Assembly: GCA_900553365.1 (NCBI GenBank) | Contig: USDL01000005.1 | Coordinates: forward strand, 1 to 60,902 | From: an uncultured Clostridium sp. | GTDB taxonomy: Bacteria; Bacillota; Clostridia; TANB77; CAG-508 | Reading direction: 5' to 3' | Length of the DNA: 60,902 bases | Position numbers and translations under genes: made by a program | The notes under the pieces: model-generated | The model's database searches: none | What the model was told of the DNA's origin: nothing | Seen by the model: only the letters and a program-made list of their open reading frames with translations | Shown: positions 35,659 to 44,033 of the stretch, one piece after another | How the letters are laid out: every line of letters starts with the position of its first letter | How positions within the stretch are numbered: position 1 is the first letter of the stretch

Positions 35659-36582
35659 ATGAAAAATTATTTAAAATCTTCTAATGCAAAAAAAATTATA
35701 TTTATTACTTTAATATTAATAATAATACTAGGAATATCAGTATTAGCTGGAAATGTTAAACTTAATAATGTTAATATAAAATTTTCAAACAATCAAGAAA
35801 TAACAGTTTTAACATCAAAAACAAAAGTAGCAGATATATTAGCAGAAAACCATATAGTAATTGGTGAAAATGAAACTGTTACACCAGGTTTAGACGAGAA
35901 TATTACAAATACAAACAAAATAATAATTACATTAAAAGGTGATGAACCTGTTAAAATAGCAGAAAAAGTAACTACACAAATAAATAAAGAACAAGTATTA
36001 GAGGATTACACAAATATTACGGAAAAAATTGAAGTCGTAATAGAAGAAATACCATTCGAAACAGTAACAAAAGACGTTTCTAATGGAGCAGCAACAACAA
36101 GAAATGCAATAATTCAACAAGGTAAAAATGGACAGAAGAAAGTAACTTATAAAGTAAGTTATAAAGATGATGTAGAAATTTTAAGAGAAGTATTATCATC
36201 AGAAGTAATAGAAGAGCCAGTTAATAAAATAGTTCAAGTTCAAAGCAAATCAGTTATTACATCAAGAAGCTCATATTCAAGAGCAAGTGGAGTATCTGGA
36301 CAAAGTGGTGTATATAAAGTAACAGCATATTGTGCATGTGTACAATGTTGTGGAAAAACAAATGGTATTACAGCATCAGGAGCAAAGGCAACAGCTAACC
36401 ACACAATAGCAGCACCTAGAACATTCTCATTTGGTACAAAAGTTGTAATAAATGGAACAACTTATGTAGTTGAAGATAGAGGTGGAGCTATTCAAGGAAA
36501 CAGAATAGATATTTATATGGATTCACATCAAGAAGCTCTACAATGGGGTGTAAGATACGTTGAAGTTGAAGTTTTAAATTAG
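35659..36582 (+). CDS. DUF348/G5/3D domain cell-wall protein (YabE/RpfB-like)
   Basis: A 307-residue exported protein. The N-terminal membrane helix (about 13-31) is followed by a DUF348 ubiquitin-like domain (about 35-100), a G5 domain (about 105-190, with IPFETVTKD and KVTYKVSYKD), a Ser-rich linker and a C-terminal 3D domain (about 215-307). The 3D domain has the expected Asp residues in VEDRGGAIQGNRIDIYMD and a Cys pair CACVQCCG. Related proteins are peptidoglycan hydrolases of the Sps/Rpf group that act in wall turnover or resuscitation. It has its own strong promoter and a terminator. Confidence 0.9.
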   Translation: MKNYLKSSNAKKIIFITLILIIILGISVLAGNVKLNNVNIKFSNNQEITVLTSKTKVADILAENHIVIGENETVTPGLDENITNTNKIIITLKGDEPVKIAEKVTTQINKEQVLEDYTNITEKIEVVIEEIPFETVTKDVSNGAATTRNAIIQQGKNGQKKVTYKVSYKDDVEILREVLSSEVIEEPVNKIVQVQSKSVITSRSSYSRASGVSGQSGVYKVTAYCACVQCCGKTNGITASGAKATANHTIAAPRTFSFGTKVVINGTTYVVEDRGGAIQGNRIDIYMDSHQEALQWGVRYVEVEVLN

Positions 36583-36590
36583 TTCAAAAA

Positions 36591-36624
36591 AAGGGTTGCA
36601 AACATTGCAACTCTTATTTTTTTA
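36591..36624 (+). terminator. terminator after the G5/3D gene
   Basis: AAGGGTTGCAA pairs with TTGCAACTCTT around a three-base loop and is followed by ATTTTTTT. Confidence 0.8.
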
Positions 36625-36631
36625 TTTACAA

Positions 36632-36686
36632 TGTCGAAAAAAGTCGAAATATTTTTCTTGCAATTATTTAAAAAAGGTGGTATTAT
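36632..36686 (+). promoter_or_regulatory. two Spo0A-like boxes and promoter of comM-dprA-yraN
   Basis: TGTCGAA (36632-36638), the Spo0A-box core, is followed one helical turn later by AGTCGAA (36642-36648). The promoter TTGCAA (36658-36663), 17 bp, TATTAT (36681-36686) lies just downstream. Regulation by Spo0A is inferred from the motif only. Confidence 0.45.
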
Positions 36687-36769
36687 ATATTAAGTTTTAA
36701 ATCTATTAGATTGATTCAAGACATTTCGTCAAAAGTTTCAATATTAAAAATTTTTAAATAGGAGGAAGG

Positions 36770-38308
36770 ATGTTATCAATAGTTAAAAGTATGGCTTTAC
36801 ATGGGCTAGATGGATATTTAGTTGATGTACAAGTTGATGTATCGAGTCGGGCTTCCATCATGGGAAGTAGTTCGGTTTACCTGATGCTAGTGTAAAGGAA
36901 GCAAAGGAAAGGGTAAAAACAGCAATTAAAAATTCAAATGTAGAATTCCAAAGCAAAAAAATTGTAGTAAATTTAGCACCTGCTGATACAAAAAAAGAAG
37001 GTTCGAGTTACGATTTACCAATAGCAATAGGCATTTTAATATCTATGGAAATAATAAAAAAAGCAAATTTAGATAATATAGCTTTTATTGGTGAGTTATC
37101 CTTAGATGGAAGAATAAACAAAGTAAATGGAATATTGCCTATGTGCATAGAAGCGAAACGTTTGGGAATTAAACAAATAATAGTGCCAGAAGAAAATGCA
37201 AAAGAGGCAGGAATTGTTACTGAAATTGAGATTTTACCAGCTAAAAATTTACTAGAAGTTATTAATTTTTTAAATAAAGAAGGAACAATAGAACCAATAA
37301 AAGTAAATATAGCAGAACTTTTTACAAGTAATTTAAAATATAATTTGGATTTTTCAGAGGTAAAAGGACAGGAAAACATAAAAAGAGCACTAGAGGTTGC
37401 CGCAGCTGGCTCGCATAATTGCTTGCTTATTGGAAGCCCTGGTTCTGGTAAAACAATGCTTGCAAGGAGACTCCCAACAATACTTCCAGATTTAAGCTTT
37501 GAGGAAGCATTGGAAATAACAAAAATACATAGTGTAGCTGGAATTTTAAAACAGGATATTCCACTAATTACAACAAGACCATTTAGAGCTCCACATCATA
37601 CAGTTTCTGGAGTTTCACTAGCAGGTGGTGGCAGAATACCAAAGCCACGGAGAAATAAGTTTGGCACATTATGGTGTACTTTTTTTAGATGAACTTGCAG
37701 AATTTCAAAAGCATACATTAGAGGTTTTAAGAGGACCATTAGAAGATAGGCAAATAACAGTATCTAGGGTAAATGGAACTTTTACATATCCTGCAAATTT
37801 CATGCTTGCTGCAAGTATGAATCCATGCCCATGTGGATATTATGGTTCAAAAGAAAAAGAGTGTACATGCTCAAATGTCGCGATTTCAAAATATATGGGC
37901 AAAATTAGTGGCCCATTATTAGATAGAATTGATATATGTATAGAGGTAAGTCCAGTTAAATATGAAAAATTAGACTCGGCTGAAAAAATTGAATCTTCAG
38001 CTGAAATTAAGGCAAGAGTAAATAAAGCAAGAAAAATACAGTATGAAAGATACAAAAATTCAAAAATCCTATCTAATGCTGAGTTAACGCCAAAGCTAAT
38101 AGATGAATTTTGTAAATTAGATGAAAAAGGTAAAAAAATACTAGAAGAAGCATTTAATAGGTTAAAACTTAGTGCTAGAGCTTATGGAAGAATTTTAAAA
38201 GTTGCTAGAACAATCGCTGATTTAGAGGCATCAGCAAATATTGAGGTAAAACATATTGCAGAAGCAATACAATATAGGTCAATAGATAGAAAATATTGGA
38301 ATAATTAA
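36770..38308 (+). CDS. comM: ComM/YifB family Mg-chelatase-like ATPase, needs three +1 shifts
   Basis: A hexameric AAA+ helicase of the ComM/YifB family, which extends heteroduplex during natural transformation. ATG 36770 follows GGAGGAAGG. The zero frame is broken at CGG 36848, 36873 and 37648. Dropping each C gives one frame of about 511 codons with the expected N-terminal DVSSGLPSWEVVGLPDASVKEAKERV, the Lon-like domain, Walker A GSPGSGKTMLARRLP, RAPHHTVSG, IPKPGEISLAHYGVLFLDE (Walker B) and the C-terminal NPCPCGY with Cys motif. Without shifts every piece lacks essential parts. dprA and yraN follow at once, as in many Firmicutes. Confidence 0.92.
36848..36851 (+). other. CGGN recoding site 4 (comM, first)
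   Basis: AGT-CGG-GCT-TCC in zero frame; AGT-(C)-GGG-CTT-CCA after the shift, restoring the Ser-Gly-Leu-Pro expected in ComM proteins. Confidence 0.88.
36873..36876 (+). other. CGGN recoding site 5 (comM, second)
   Basis: Only 25 bp after the previous site. GTT-CGG-TTT in the frame set by site 4; GTT-(C)-GGT-TTA-CCT after the shift, restoring Val-Gly-Leu-Pro-Asp. Confidence 0.88.
37648..37651 (+). other. CGGN recoding site 6 (comM, third)
   Basis: CCA-CGG-AGA-AAT before, CCA-(C)-GGA-GAA-ATA after the shift, restoring Lys-Pro-Gly-Glu-Ile immediately before the Walker B strand. Confidence 0.88.
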
Positions 38309-38324
38309 AAAAGGAAACAAACTT

Positions 38325-39186
38325 ATGAATATTAAAGAAATAGATATAGATAGCAAATTATATCCACAAAAATTGCTCCAAATAGTAAATCCGCCTAAAA
38401 AACTGTTTGTGTTAGGAGATGAAACACTTCTAAATAATCAAAGCATTTCAATAATAGGTTCAAGATGTTGTACAACTTATGGGGCAGAGGTTGCAAGAAC
38501 ATTTACAAATACACTTGCCATAAACGGATTTACTATAGTAAGTGGAATGGCAAAAGGAATTGACAGCCAAGCCCATTTGGGAGCCATCGAGGTTGGCGGA
38601 AAAACAATAGCTGTGCTAGGTTCAGGATTTAATAATATATTTCCAAGTAAAAAGATTTTTAATATAATACTTGAAAATAATGGTACAATTATTACAGAAT
38701 ATGAACCAGATGTAGAAGTGTTCTCTCAAGGCTTTAGAGATAGAAATAGAATAGTTGCAGGTTTAAGTGGTCGGCACATTGGTTATAGAGGCAAAAGTAA
38801 ACAGTGGAACAAGTATTACTGCTGGATATGCAAAAAAATTTAATAGAAAAGTATTTTGTATTCCACACGCTATTGAAGACAAAGCAGGAATAGGTACTAA
38901 CAGATTAATAAAAAATGGGGCAATTCTAGTTACAAATCCCCAAGAAATTTTAAAGCATTTAGGCTGTAATAAAATAGCAAAAATTGAAAATAAACCTGCT
39001 AAAGTAGAGATTAGTAAGGAATACGAATATATATATAACTTACTAAAAAATGAAGACCTAAGTGCAGATGAAATAAGTAGAAAAACCAATACAAGCATTA
39101 TTGAAATAAATGCAGCTCTTACAATGATGGAATTAGAAGGATATATAGAAAATTTGCCAGGGAATATATTTAGAATAAAGAGGTAA
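38325..39186 (+). CDS. dprA: DNA-processing protein DprA, needs +1 shift at CGG 38772
   Basis: Single-strand DNA-binding protein that loads RecA during transformation. The Rossmann core is in the first ORF: FVLGDETLLNN, IGSRCCTTYG, SGMAKGIDSQAHLGAIE, KTIAVLGSGFN and FRDRNRIVAGLS. Zero frame at CGG 38772 leaves the family. Dropping C38772 gives GLSGGTLVIEAKVNSGTSITAGYA, the standard continuation, and a C-terminal winged-helix-like domain (LSADEISRKTNTSIIEI), total about 286 residues. It starts 16 bp after comM and ends 5 bp before yraN. Confidence 0.93.
38772..38775 (+). other. CGGN recoding site 7 (dprA)
   Basis: GGT-CGG-CAC in zero frame; GGT-(C)-GGC-ACA-TTG after the shift, restoring Gly-Gly-Thr-Leu-Val in the conserved GLSxGTLVxEA stretch. 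Confidence 0.88.
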
Positions 39187-39191
39187 AGCAA

Positions 39192-39545
39192 ATGTATAAA
39201 AGGCGCATTTTTGGAAAAAAGGGAGAAGACTTAGCTGAAGAATATTTAAAAGAGAATAATTATGAAATATTAGAAAGAAATTTTCTATGCAAACAAGGTG
39301 AAATAGATATAATTGCAAAAGATAAAAATTATCTAGTATTTGTTGAAATTAAAGCAAGAACAAGTAAAGAATACGGATTGCCAGCGGAATCAGTTACTGA
39401 GAAAAAAATTAAACATATATTGTATGCTGCAAACTACTATCTCTATATAAACAACGTAAAAAATGTTAATATTAGAATAGATGTAATTGAAATTTTTTCT
39501 AAAGATGGAAAATATTATTTAAACCATTTAAAACAGGTAATATAA
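39192..39545 (+). CDS. yraN: YraN family (UPF0102) endonuclease-like protein
   Basis: A 117-residue protein of the restriction-endonuclease-like fold. Typical features are GKKGEDLAEEYLKENNYEILERN, QGEIDIIAKD and VFVEIKAR (the D-ExK type active site), which are intact. Function in bacteria is not firmly known. It is the last gene of the comM-dprA-yraN run, starting 5 bp after dprA. Confidence 0.92.
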   Translation: MYKRRIFGKKGEDLAEEYLKENNYEILERNFLCKQGEIDIIAKDKNYLVFVEIKARTSKEYGLPAESVTEKKIKHILYAANYYLYINNVKNVNIRIDVIEIFSKDGKYYLNHLKQVI

Positions 39546-39600
39546 ATTTGACTTTTAAAATAAATAATGATAATATTTGTAAAGAAAGTGAGGAATGGCT

Positions 39601-40329
39601 ATGAAAAACATTATTGTTACAGGCTCTTCTAGAGGAATAGGCAAGTGTTTAGTTGAGAACTTAGCTAAGGAAGGAAATAACGTACTTTTAAATTATAATA
39701 AATCTGAAAAACAAGCATTACAAATTCAAAGAGAATTAAAAGAGGATGGCTTTTTAATAGAAATATTCAAAGCTGATGTTTCAAAGAAAAGTGAAGTAAA
39801 GAAAATGATAGACTATGCCTTGAACAAATGGGGATATATTGATGTTCTTATTAATAATGCAGGTATAGCAAAATTAAACCTTTTCCAAAATGTTACTGAA
39901 GAAGAATGGGATGAAATAATAAATACAAATCTAAAATCAGCATTTTGTGCAACACAATTAGTATTACCAAGTATGATTAATAGAAAAAATGGATTAATTA
40001 TAAACATTTCATCAATGTGGGGATTAGTAGGGGCATCTTGCGAAACCATATATTCAATTTCAAAGGCTGGAATTGATGCAATGACTAAATCTTTGGCAAA
40101 AGAACTAGGACCTTCCAATATAAGGGTAAACTCAATTGCACCAGGTATAATAGATACAGACATGAATAGCATTTTAGATGAACATATTAAAAATGAACTA
40201 AAAGATGAAACACCTCTTGGAAAAATAGGAAAACCAATAGACATATACAGGTGCGTAAAGTGGTTAATGGAAGATGAATTTACAACAGGGCAGGTTATTT
40301 CAGTAAATGGAGGATATGTAATTACATAA
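39601..40329 (+). CDS. short-chain dehydrogenase/reductase, FabG-like
   Basis: A 242-residue NAD(P)-dependent oxidoreductase. The cofactor motif TGSSRGIG is at the start, NNAG near residue 82, and the catalytic Ser-Tyr-Lys set is seen in NISSMWG and IYSISKAG (near 135-152). The C-terminal NGGYVIT is as in FabG. Start ATG 39601 is favoured over 39595 by spacing from GTGAGG. It has its own promoter (TTGACT 39548, TAATAT 39571), no other fatty-acid genes near it, and a terminator, so the substrate is unknown. Confidence 0.85.
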   Translation: MKNIIVTGSSRGIGKCLVENLAKEGNNVLLNYNKSEKQALQIQRELKEDGFLIEIFKADVSKKSEVKKMIDYALNKWGYIDVLINNAGIAKLNLFQNVTEEEWDEIINTNLKSAFCATQLVLPSMINRKNGLIINISSMWGLVGASCETIYSISKAGIDAMTKSLAKELGPSNIRVNSIAPGIIDTDMNSILDEHIKNELKDETPLGKIGKPIDIYRCVKWLMEDEFTTGQVISVNGGYVIT

Positions 40330-40333
40330 AAAT

Positions 40334-40358
40334 AAAGCCCTAAAAAAGGGCTTTTAAA
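40334..40358. terminator. short terminator after the SDR gene
   Basis: AAAGCCC pairs with GGGCTTT; it separates the SDR gene from a converging gene and may serve both. Confidence 0.7.
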
Positions 40359-40360
40359 AA

Positions 40361-40828
40361 CTATTTTTCATCAACTTTCCTTCTATAATTACCTGAAATA
40401 AGTTTTGGAATATAACGCATAATCTTATATATAGCAATTCTAATTTTCTTACTCCAAAGGTAAGTTTTTCTTAATTTATTTGGTCTGGCAATGCCATAAG
40501 CATTATCACTTACAATCAAATCAAGACAAGGAGCTTCTAATTCAAAAACATAATTTTGAGAATTATTATTATCCCACTCATTTTTTTCATTTCTAAAACA
40601 GAAATTGAATGTTGAACTTTCTAAAAGAGTTATTTCAGTTTGAAAACCTAACTCAGTTTTATCCATTTTAATCTCAGATACGTTATCCCAATTCTCTCCA
40701 AAGCCATAATGAATAAACACTTCTTGAGAGTTATCTTCGAAGAACTTTCCTGTATATGAAATTTTCACCGTAGAGTTTTGTACTAACTTATCTGTATTAA
40801 AAAATATGTTTTTTAATAATTCCATCAT
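40361..40828 (-). CDS. carbohydrate-binding (CBM25-like) protein
   Basis: A 155-residue protein with no signal peptide. The strands VKISYTGKFF, EVFIHYGFGENWDN, LGFQTEITLLESSTFNFCFRN and NEWDNNNSQNYVFEL match the small starch-binding CBM25 pattern (aromatic residues in HYGF and NEWDNN). The C-terminus is basic. Glycogen-related use is likely given the GH57 gene 20 kb away, but the link is weak. GAGGT precedes ATG 40828; the next codon is also ATG. Confidence 0.75.
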   Translation of the reverse strand: MMELLKNIFFNTDKLVQNSTVKISYTGKFFEDNSQEVFIHYGFGENWDNVSEIKMDKTELGFQTEITLLESSTFNFCFRNEKNEWDNNNSQNYVFELEAPCLDLIVSDNAYGIARPNKLRKTYLWSKKIRIAIYKIMRYIPKLISGNYRRKVDEK

Positions 40829-40937
40829 TACTACCTCTTTTTTAAAATTTATCTTTTGCTAACCAACATTATATTATTAAAAAACATATAATGCAAGTAT
40901 TTTTTACAAATTTTTTAAAATTTTTTTAAGTTTTTAA

Positions 40938-41504
40938 TTATGTTAATACTCTTCCAATTATATAGAAGTTATCATCATCATTAATTGTAATATCTTTGTA
41001 GGCTTTGTTATCAGCTTTTAGAGTATATTTTCCCTTTTTGAAAAAGAATTTTCTAATTATAATTTCATTGTTAACGCTAAATATTCCAATATCTTTATTG
41101 TTTAATGGATAATTAAATTCTATGAAAATATAATCACCCTTTTTTAATGTGCCTTCCATTGAATCATCAGGAACTTTAATAGCAAGTGATGCAGAAGGAA
41201 TAGAAGCAGGGCAGTCTATAAATGAATTAATATTATCAACTGCTAATACTTTATTATAAGAAATATGTTCAACTAAACCATATTTTTCTTGATCTTCATT
41301 TAATACTTTATCATAAGTATACATTAGTTGTTGGTAAGGAACGTCTAATGCTTTACAAATATTTCTTAAAGCTTTATGACTTGGATTTCTTTCTCCTTTT
41401 TCAATGTGTGTTAAATGACCAATGTTAATTCCAGTCATTTCAGCAAGTTCAGTTTTTGTCATTCCTTTTTCTTTTCTAATTTTTGCAATCATGTCACCTA
41501 TCAT
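40938..41504 (-). CDS. XRE-type repressor with S24 (LexA-like) peptidase domain
   Basis: A 188-residue regulator. Residues about 1-65 are a helix-turn-helix domain (IRKEKGMTKTELAEMTGINIGHLTHIEKGERNPS). Residues about 95-188 are a S24 peptidase-like domain with DDSMEG (catalytic Ser) and IIRKFFFKKGKY (Lys), so self-cleavage on SOS-type signals is possible. It is divergent from the small XRE gene at 41677. Phage-type repressors look like this, but no phage genes are near. Confidence 0.85.
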   Translation of the reverse strand: MIGDMIAKIRKEKGMTKTELAEMTGINIGHLTHIEKGERNPSHKALRNICKALDVPYQQLMYTYDKVLNEDQEKYGLVEHISYNKVLAVDNINSFIDCPASIPSASLAIKVPDDSMEGTLKKGDYIFIEFNYPLNNKDIGIFSVNNEIIIRKFFFKKGKYTLKADNKAYKDITINDDDNFYIIGRVLT

Positions 41505-41676
41505 AATTAATACCTCATTTCTAAATAATATGTTCTTATTATACTAAACAAAATGTAAATTGTCTAGTAGTAAATTTAAAAAAATATCGAATTTTATTAA
41601 AAAATATCATAAAAGTATTGACTTGTCAAATTGATTTATGGTATTATAATTGTTAATTAGACAAGGAGGAAGTCAA
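41505..41676. promoter_or_regulatory. divergent regulatory region between two XRE genes
   Basis: TTGTCTA (41560-41566) and its inverse TAGACAA (41658-41664) frame the region, and TTGTCAA (41623) lies between. TATAAT (41645-41650) with TTGTCA (41623-41628) is a 16-bp-spaced promoter for the rightward gene. These may be operators for one or both regulators. Confidence 0.4.
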
Positions 41677-41877
41677 ATGTATTATAATAAATTAAAAAGC
41701 ATAAGAATAGAGCAAAAAATAACTTTGGAGGAACTTGCTAAAAAGTGTGGAATATCAGCAGGATATTTATGTCATTTAGAAAATGGTTCAAGAAAACATC
41801 CTTCTATTGAGGTAATGGAAAAAATAGCAAAAGCATTAAATAAAACAATATTTGAAATATTTTTTAATGAGCTTTAA
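41677..41877 (+). CDS. small XRE-family DNA-binding protein
   Basis: A 66-residue single helix-turn-helix domain: LKSIRIEQKITLEELAKKCG, then ISAGYLCHLENGSRKHPS, and a C-terminal helix. ATG 41677 has AAGGAGG nine bases upstream. It is divergent from the S24-type regulator, so the two could regulate each other. It is the size of an SinR/Xre-type regulator without any effector domain. Confidence 0.85.
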   Translation: MYYNKLKSIRIEQKITLEELAKKCGISAGYLCHLENGSRKHPSIEVMEKIAKALNKTIFEIFFNEL

Positions 41878-41995
41878 TATATTAAAATAAAAAGAAATAA
41901 TAGTCACTAAATTTCTGCAAATAATATTGTAAAAAACGACATTTTATGATAATATAAAACAAAAAGAGATAAAAAATAAGGAGTGAAAAATACTA

Positions 41996-44020
41996 ATGAA
42001 TGATGATGAAAACTTAAAAGCAGAAGTTTTGGAAAATCAGAATATGGAAGAGACAAAAAATATAAATAATAAGGGTGATGAGAGTACGGAAAATGAAAAT
42101 ATAAAAACTACAGCAGTTGCTTTAGAGAATAAAGAAAAGATAGATGAAAAAGAAGTTAAAGAAGAAAAAAACGAGTCCAATTTTGATGAAAAAGTTAAAG
42201 AAAAAAGCAATATAAATATTAAAGAAACAATTAAAGAAAAAAACAAGATAGAAAAGACAATTAGAAAAAATGAAAAAAAAGAGAAAAAAAATAGTAGTTC
42301 TAAAAAGGGATTTAAAATTATTACAATTTTATTTGCATTAATTGTAATTATTCTATTAGCCTTTTCAACAGTATTTGCACTTATTAATTCAAATAATAAT
42401 ACAATACTAAGTGGAATTTCAATAAGAAATATTTTAGTTGAAGGCTTAACAGAAGAGCAAGCTACAAAGATTATTAGTGAAAAATGTGAAGAAGAAAAAA
42501 GCAAAGAAATAGTATTAAAAATTAATGGAGAAACATATTCAATAACTCCAGAACAAATTGGTATAGAATATGGAATTGAAAAAGCAGTAAATAGTGCTTA
42601 CCAAATAGGCAGAGATGGTAATATATTTAAAAACAATTTCGAAATTTTATTTTCAATGATAGAAAATAAAAATATAGATATGGAAGTTACCTGTAATGAA
42701 GAATTACTAAAAAATGTATTAAATGATTTTAATGCAAAACTTGCAAATGCTATGGTAGATAATACATATTGCATAGAAGAAAACAAATTAATAATAACAA
42801 GAGGAACAGCAGGAATTGTTGTTGATATTGAAAATGCTAAACAACAAATTATAAATAATATAAAACAAGGCAATTATGAGGAAATTGAAATTAATACTAA
42901 ATATGTAGAGTGCCCTGTTATTGATATAGATAAAATATATGCAGAAGTAAAATGTGAACCACAAAATGCAACATACAAAAAAGATCCATTTGAAGTAATA
43001 CCTCATAGAAATGGAATTGATTTTGACCTAGAAGAAGCAAGAAAAGCTTTAAGTGAAGAAAAAGAAGAATATGTTATAAATTTAATTATAACTGAGCCAG
43101 AGATACATACAAACGAAATTGGAGAAGAAGCATTTCCAGATTTAATTAGTTCTTTCTCAACAAAATATGATGAAACTAATGTGCCAAGATCAAAGAACTT
43201 AAAAATTGCAATGTCAAAGTTAAATGGCGTTGTTGTAATGCCAGGAGAAGTATTTTCTTATAATAAAACATTAGGAAAGAGGACAGCAGCTGATGGTTAC
43301 CAAAATGCTAATGGATTTGCAGCTGGAAAAGTAGTTCCAATGCTTGCAGGAGGAATATGCCAAATTTCATCAACACTTTATGATGCAGTATTATATGCAA
43401 ATTTAAACATTGTAGAAAGACATAATCACATGTTCCAAGCAACTTATGTTGAACCGGGAAAAGATGCAACAGTTGTATATGGTTCACTTGATTTTAAATT
43501 TGAAAATACAAGAAAATATCCAATTATGATAAAAACAAGTTGTAAGGGTGGAATAGCAGAAATTAAAATATTTGGAATAAAAGAAGAACTAGAATATGAA
43601 GTTGAAATTGTATCAAAAGTATTAAGCTATACTCCATATAGAGTAGTGTATGAAGATGATAGCAGCTTAGAACCAGGAAAAGAAAAGGTATCACAATGGG
43701 GCTTAAAAGGATGCAAAAGTATTACATATAGAATAGTAAAATTAAATGGACAGGAAATATCTAATGAAGTTTTATCAACAGATACATATAGTCCACTAAA
43801 TAAAATAGTAAGAAGAGGAGTAAGTGTAGAGGAAGAGCCAACAACTGAAACAAGTACAACACCAGAACCAACCCCAGAGCCAACACCAACACCTGAACCA
43901 ACCCCAGAGCCAACTCCTACCCCAGAACCTACACCAACTCCAGAACCTACACCAGAGCCAACACCTGAACCATCAACAGAAGGTGAAACACCATCAACCC
44001 CAGAGCAAAATGCGGAATAG
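41996..44020 (+). CDS. VanW family protein with acidic N-terminus and Pro-Glu repeat tail
   Basis: A 674-residue membrane protein. Residues 1-100 are Glu/Lys-rich and cytoplasmic, a membrane helix follows (about 104-126), then a duplicated peptidoglycan-binding-like (YoaR) region, and a VanW domain at about 390-530 with SKNLKIAMSKLNG, MPGEVFSYNKTLG, GGICQISSTLYDAVLYANL and ERHNHMF. The tail (620-674) is a PEPTPT repeat, a wall-spanning spacer. VanW occurs in vancomycin-resistance clusters but also alone in Clostridia, as here. Function is unknown. Confidence 0.88.
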   Translation: MNDDENLKAEVLENQNMEETKNINNKGDESTENENIKTTAVALENKEKIDEKEVKEEKNESNFDEKVKEKSNINIKETIKEKNKIEKTIRKNEKKEKKNSSSKKGFKIITILFALIVIILLAFSTVFALINSNNNTILSGISIRNILVEGLTEEQATKIISEKCEEEKSKEIVLKINGETYSITPEQIGIEYGIEKAVNSAYQIGRDGNIFKNNFEILFSMIENKNIDMEVTCNEELLKNVLNDFNAKLANAMVDNTYCIEENKLIITRGTAGIVVDIENAKQQIINNIKQGNYEEIEINTKYVECPVIDIDKIYAEVKCEPQNATYKKDPFEVIPHRNGIDFDLEEARKALSEEKEEYVINLIITEPEIHTNEIGEEAFPDLISSFSTKYDETNVPRSKNLKIAMSKLNGVVVMPGEVFSYNKTLGKRTAADGYQNANGFAAGKVVPMLAGGICQISSTLYDAVLYANLNIVERHNHMFQATYVEPGKDATVVYGSLDFKFENTRKYPIMIKTSCKGGIAEIKIFGIKEELEYEVEIVSKVLSYTPYRVVYEDDSSLEPGKEKVSQWGLKGCKSITYRIVKLNGQEISNEVLSTDTYSPLNKIVRRGVSVEEEPTTETSTTPEPTPEPTPTPEPTPEPTPTPEPTPTPEPTPEPTPEPSTEGETPSTPEQNAE

Positions 44021-44033
44021 AAAGGAATTTATA

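Noticed and set aside
40938..41877. Phage immunity region from the divergent XRE/S24 pair
   Set aside because: The arrangement looks like it, but both sides are ordinary chromosomal genes and no phage early genes follow.
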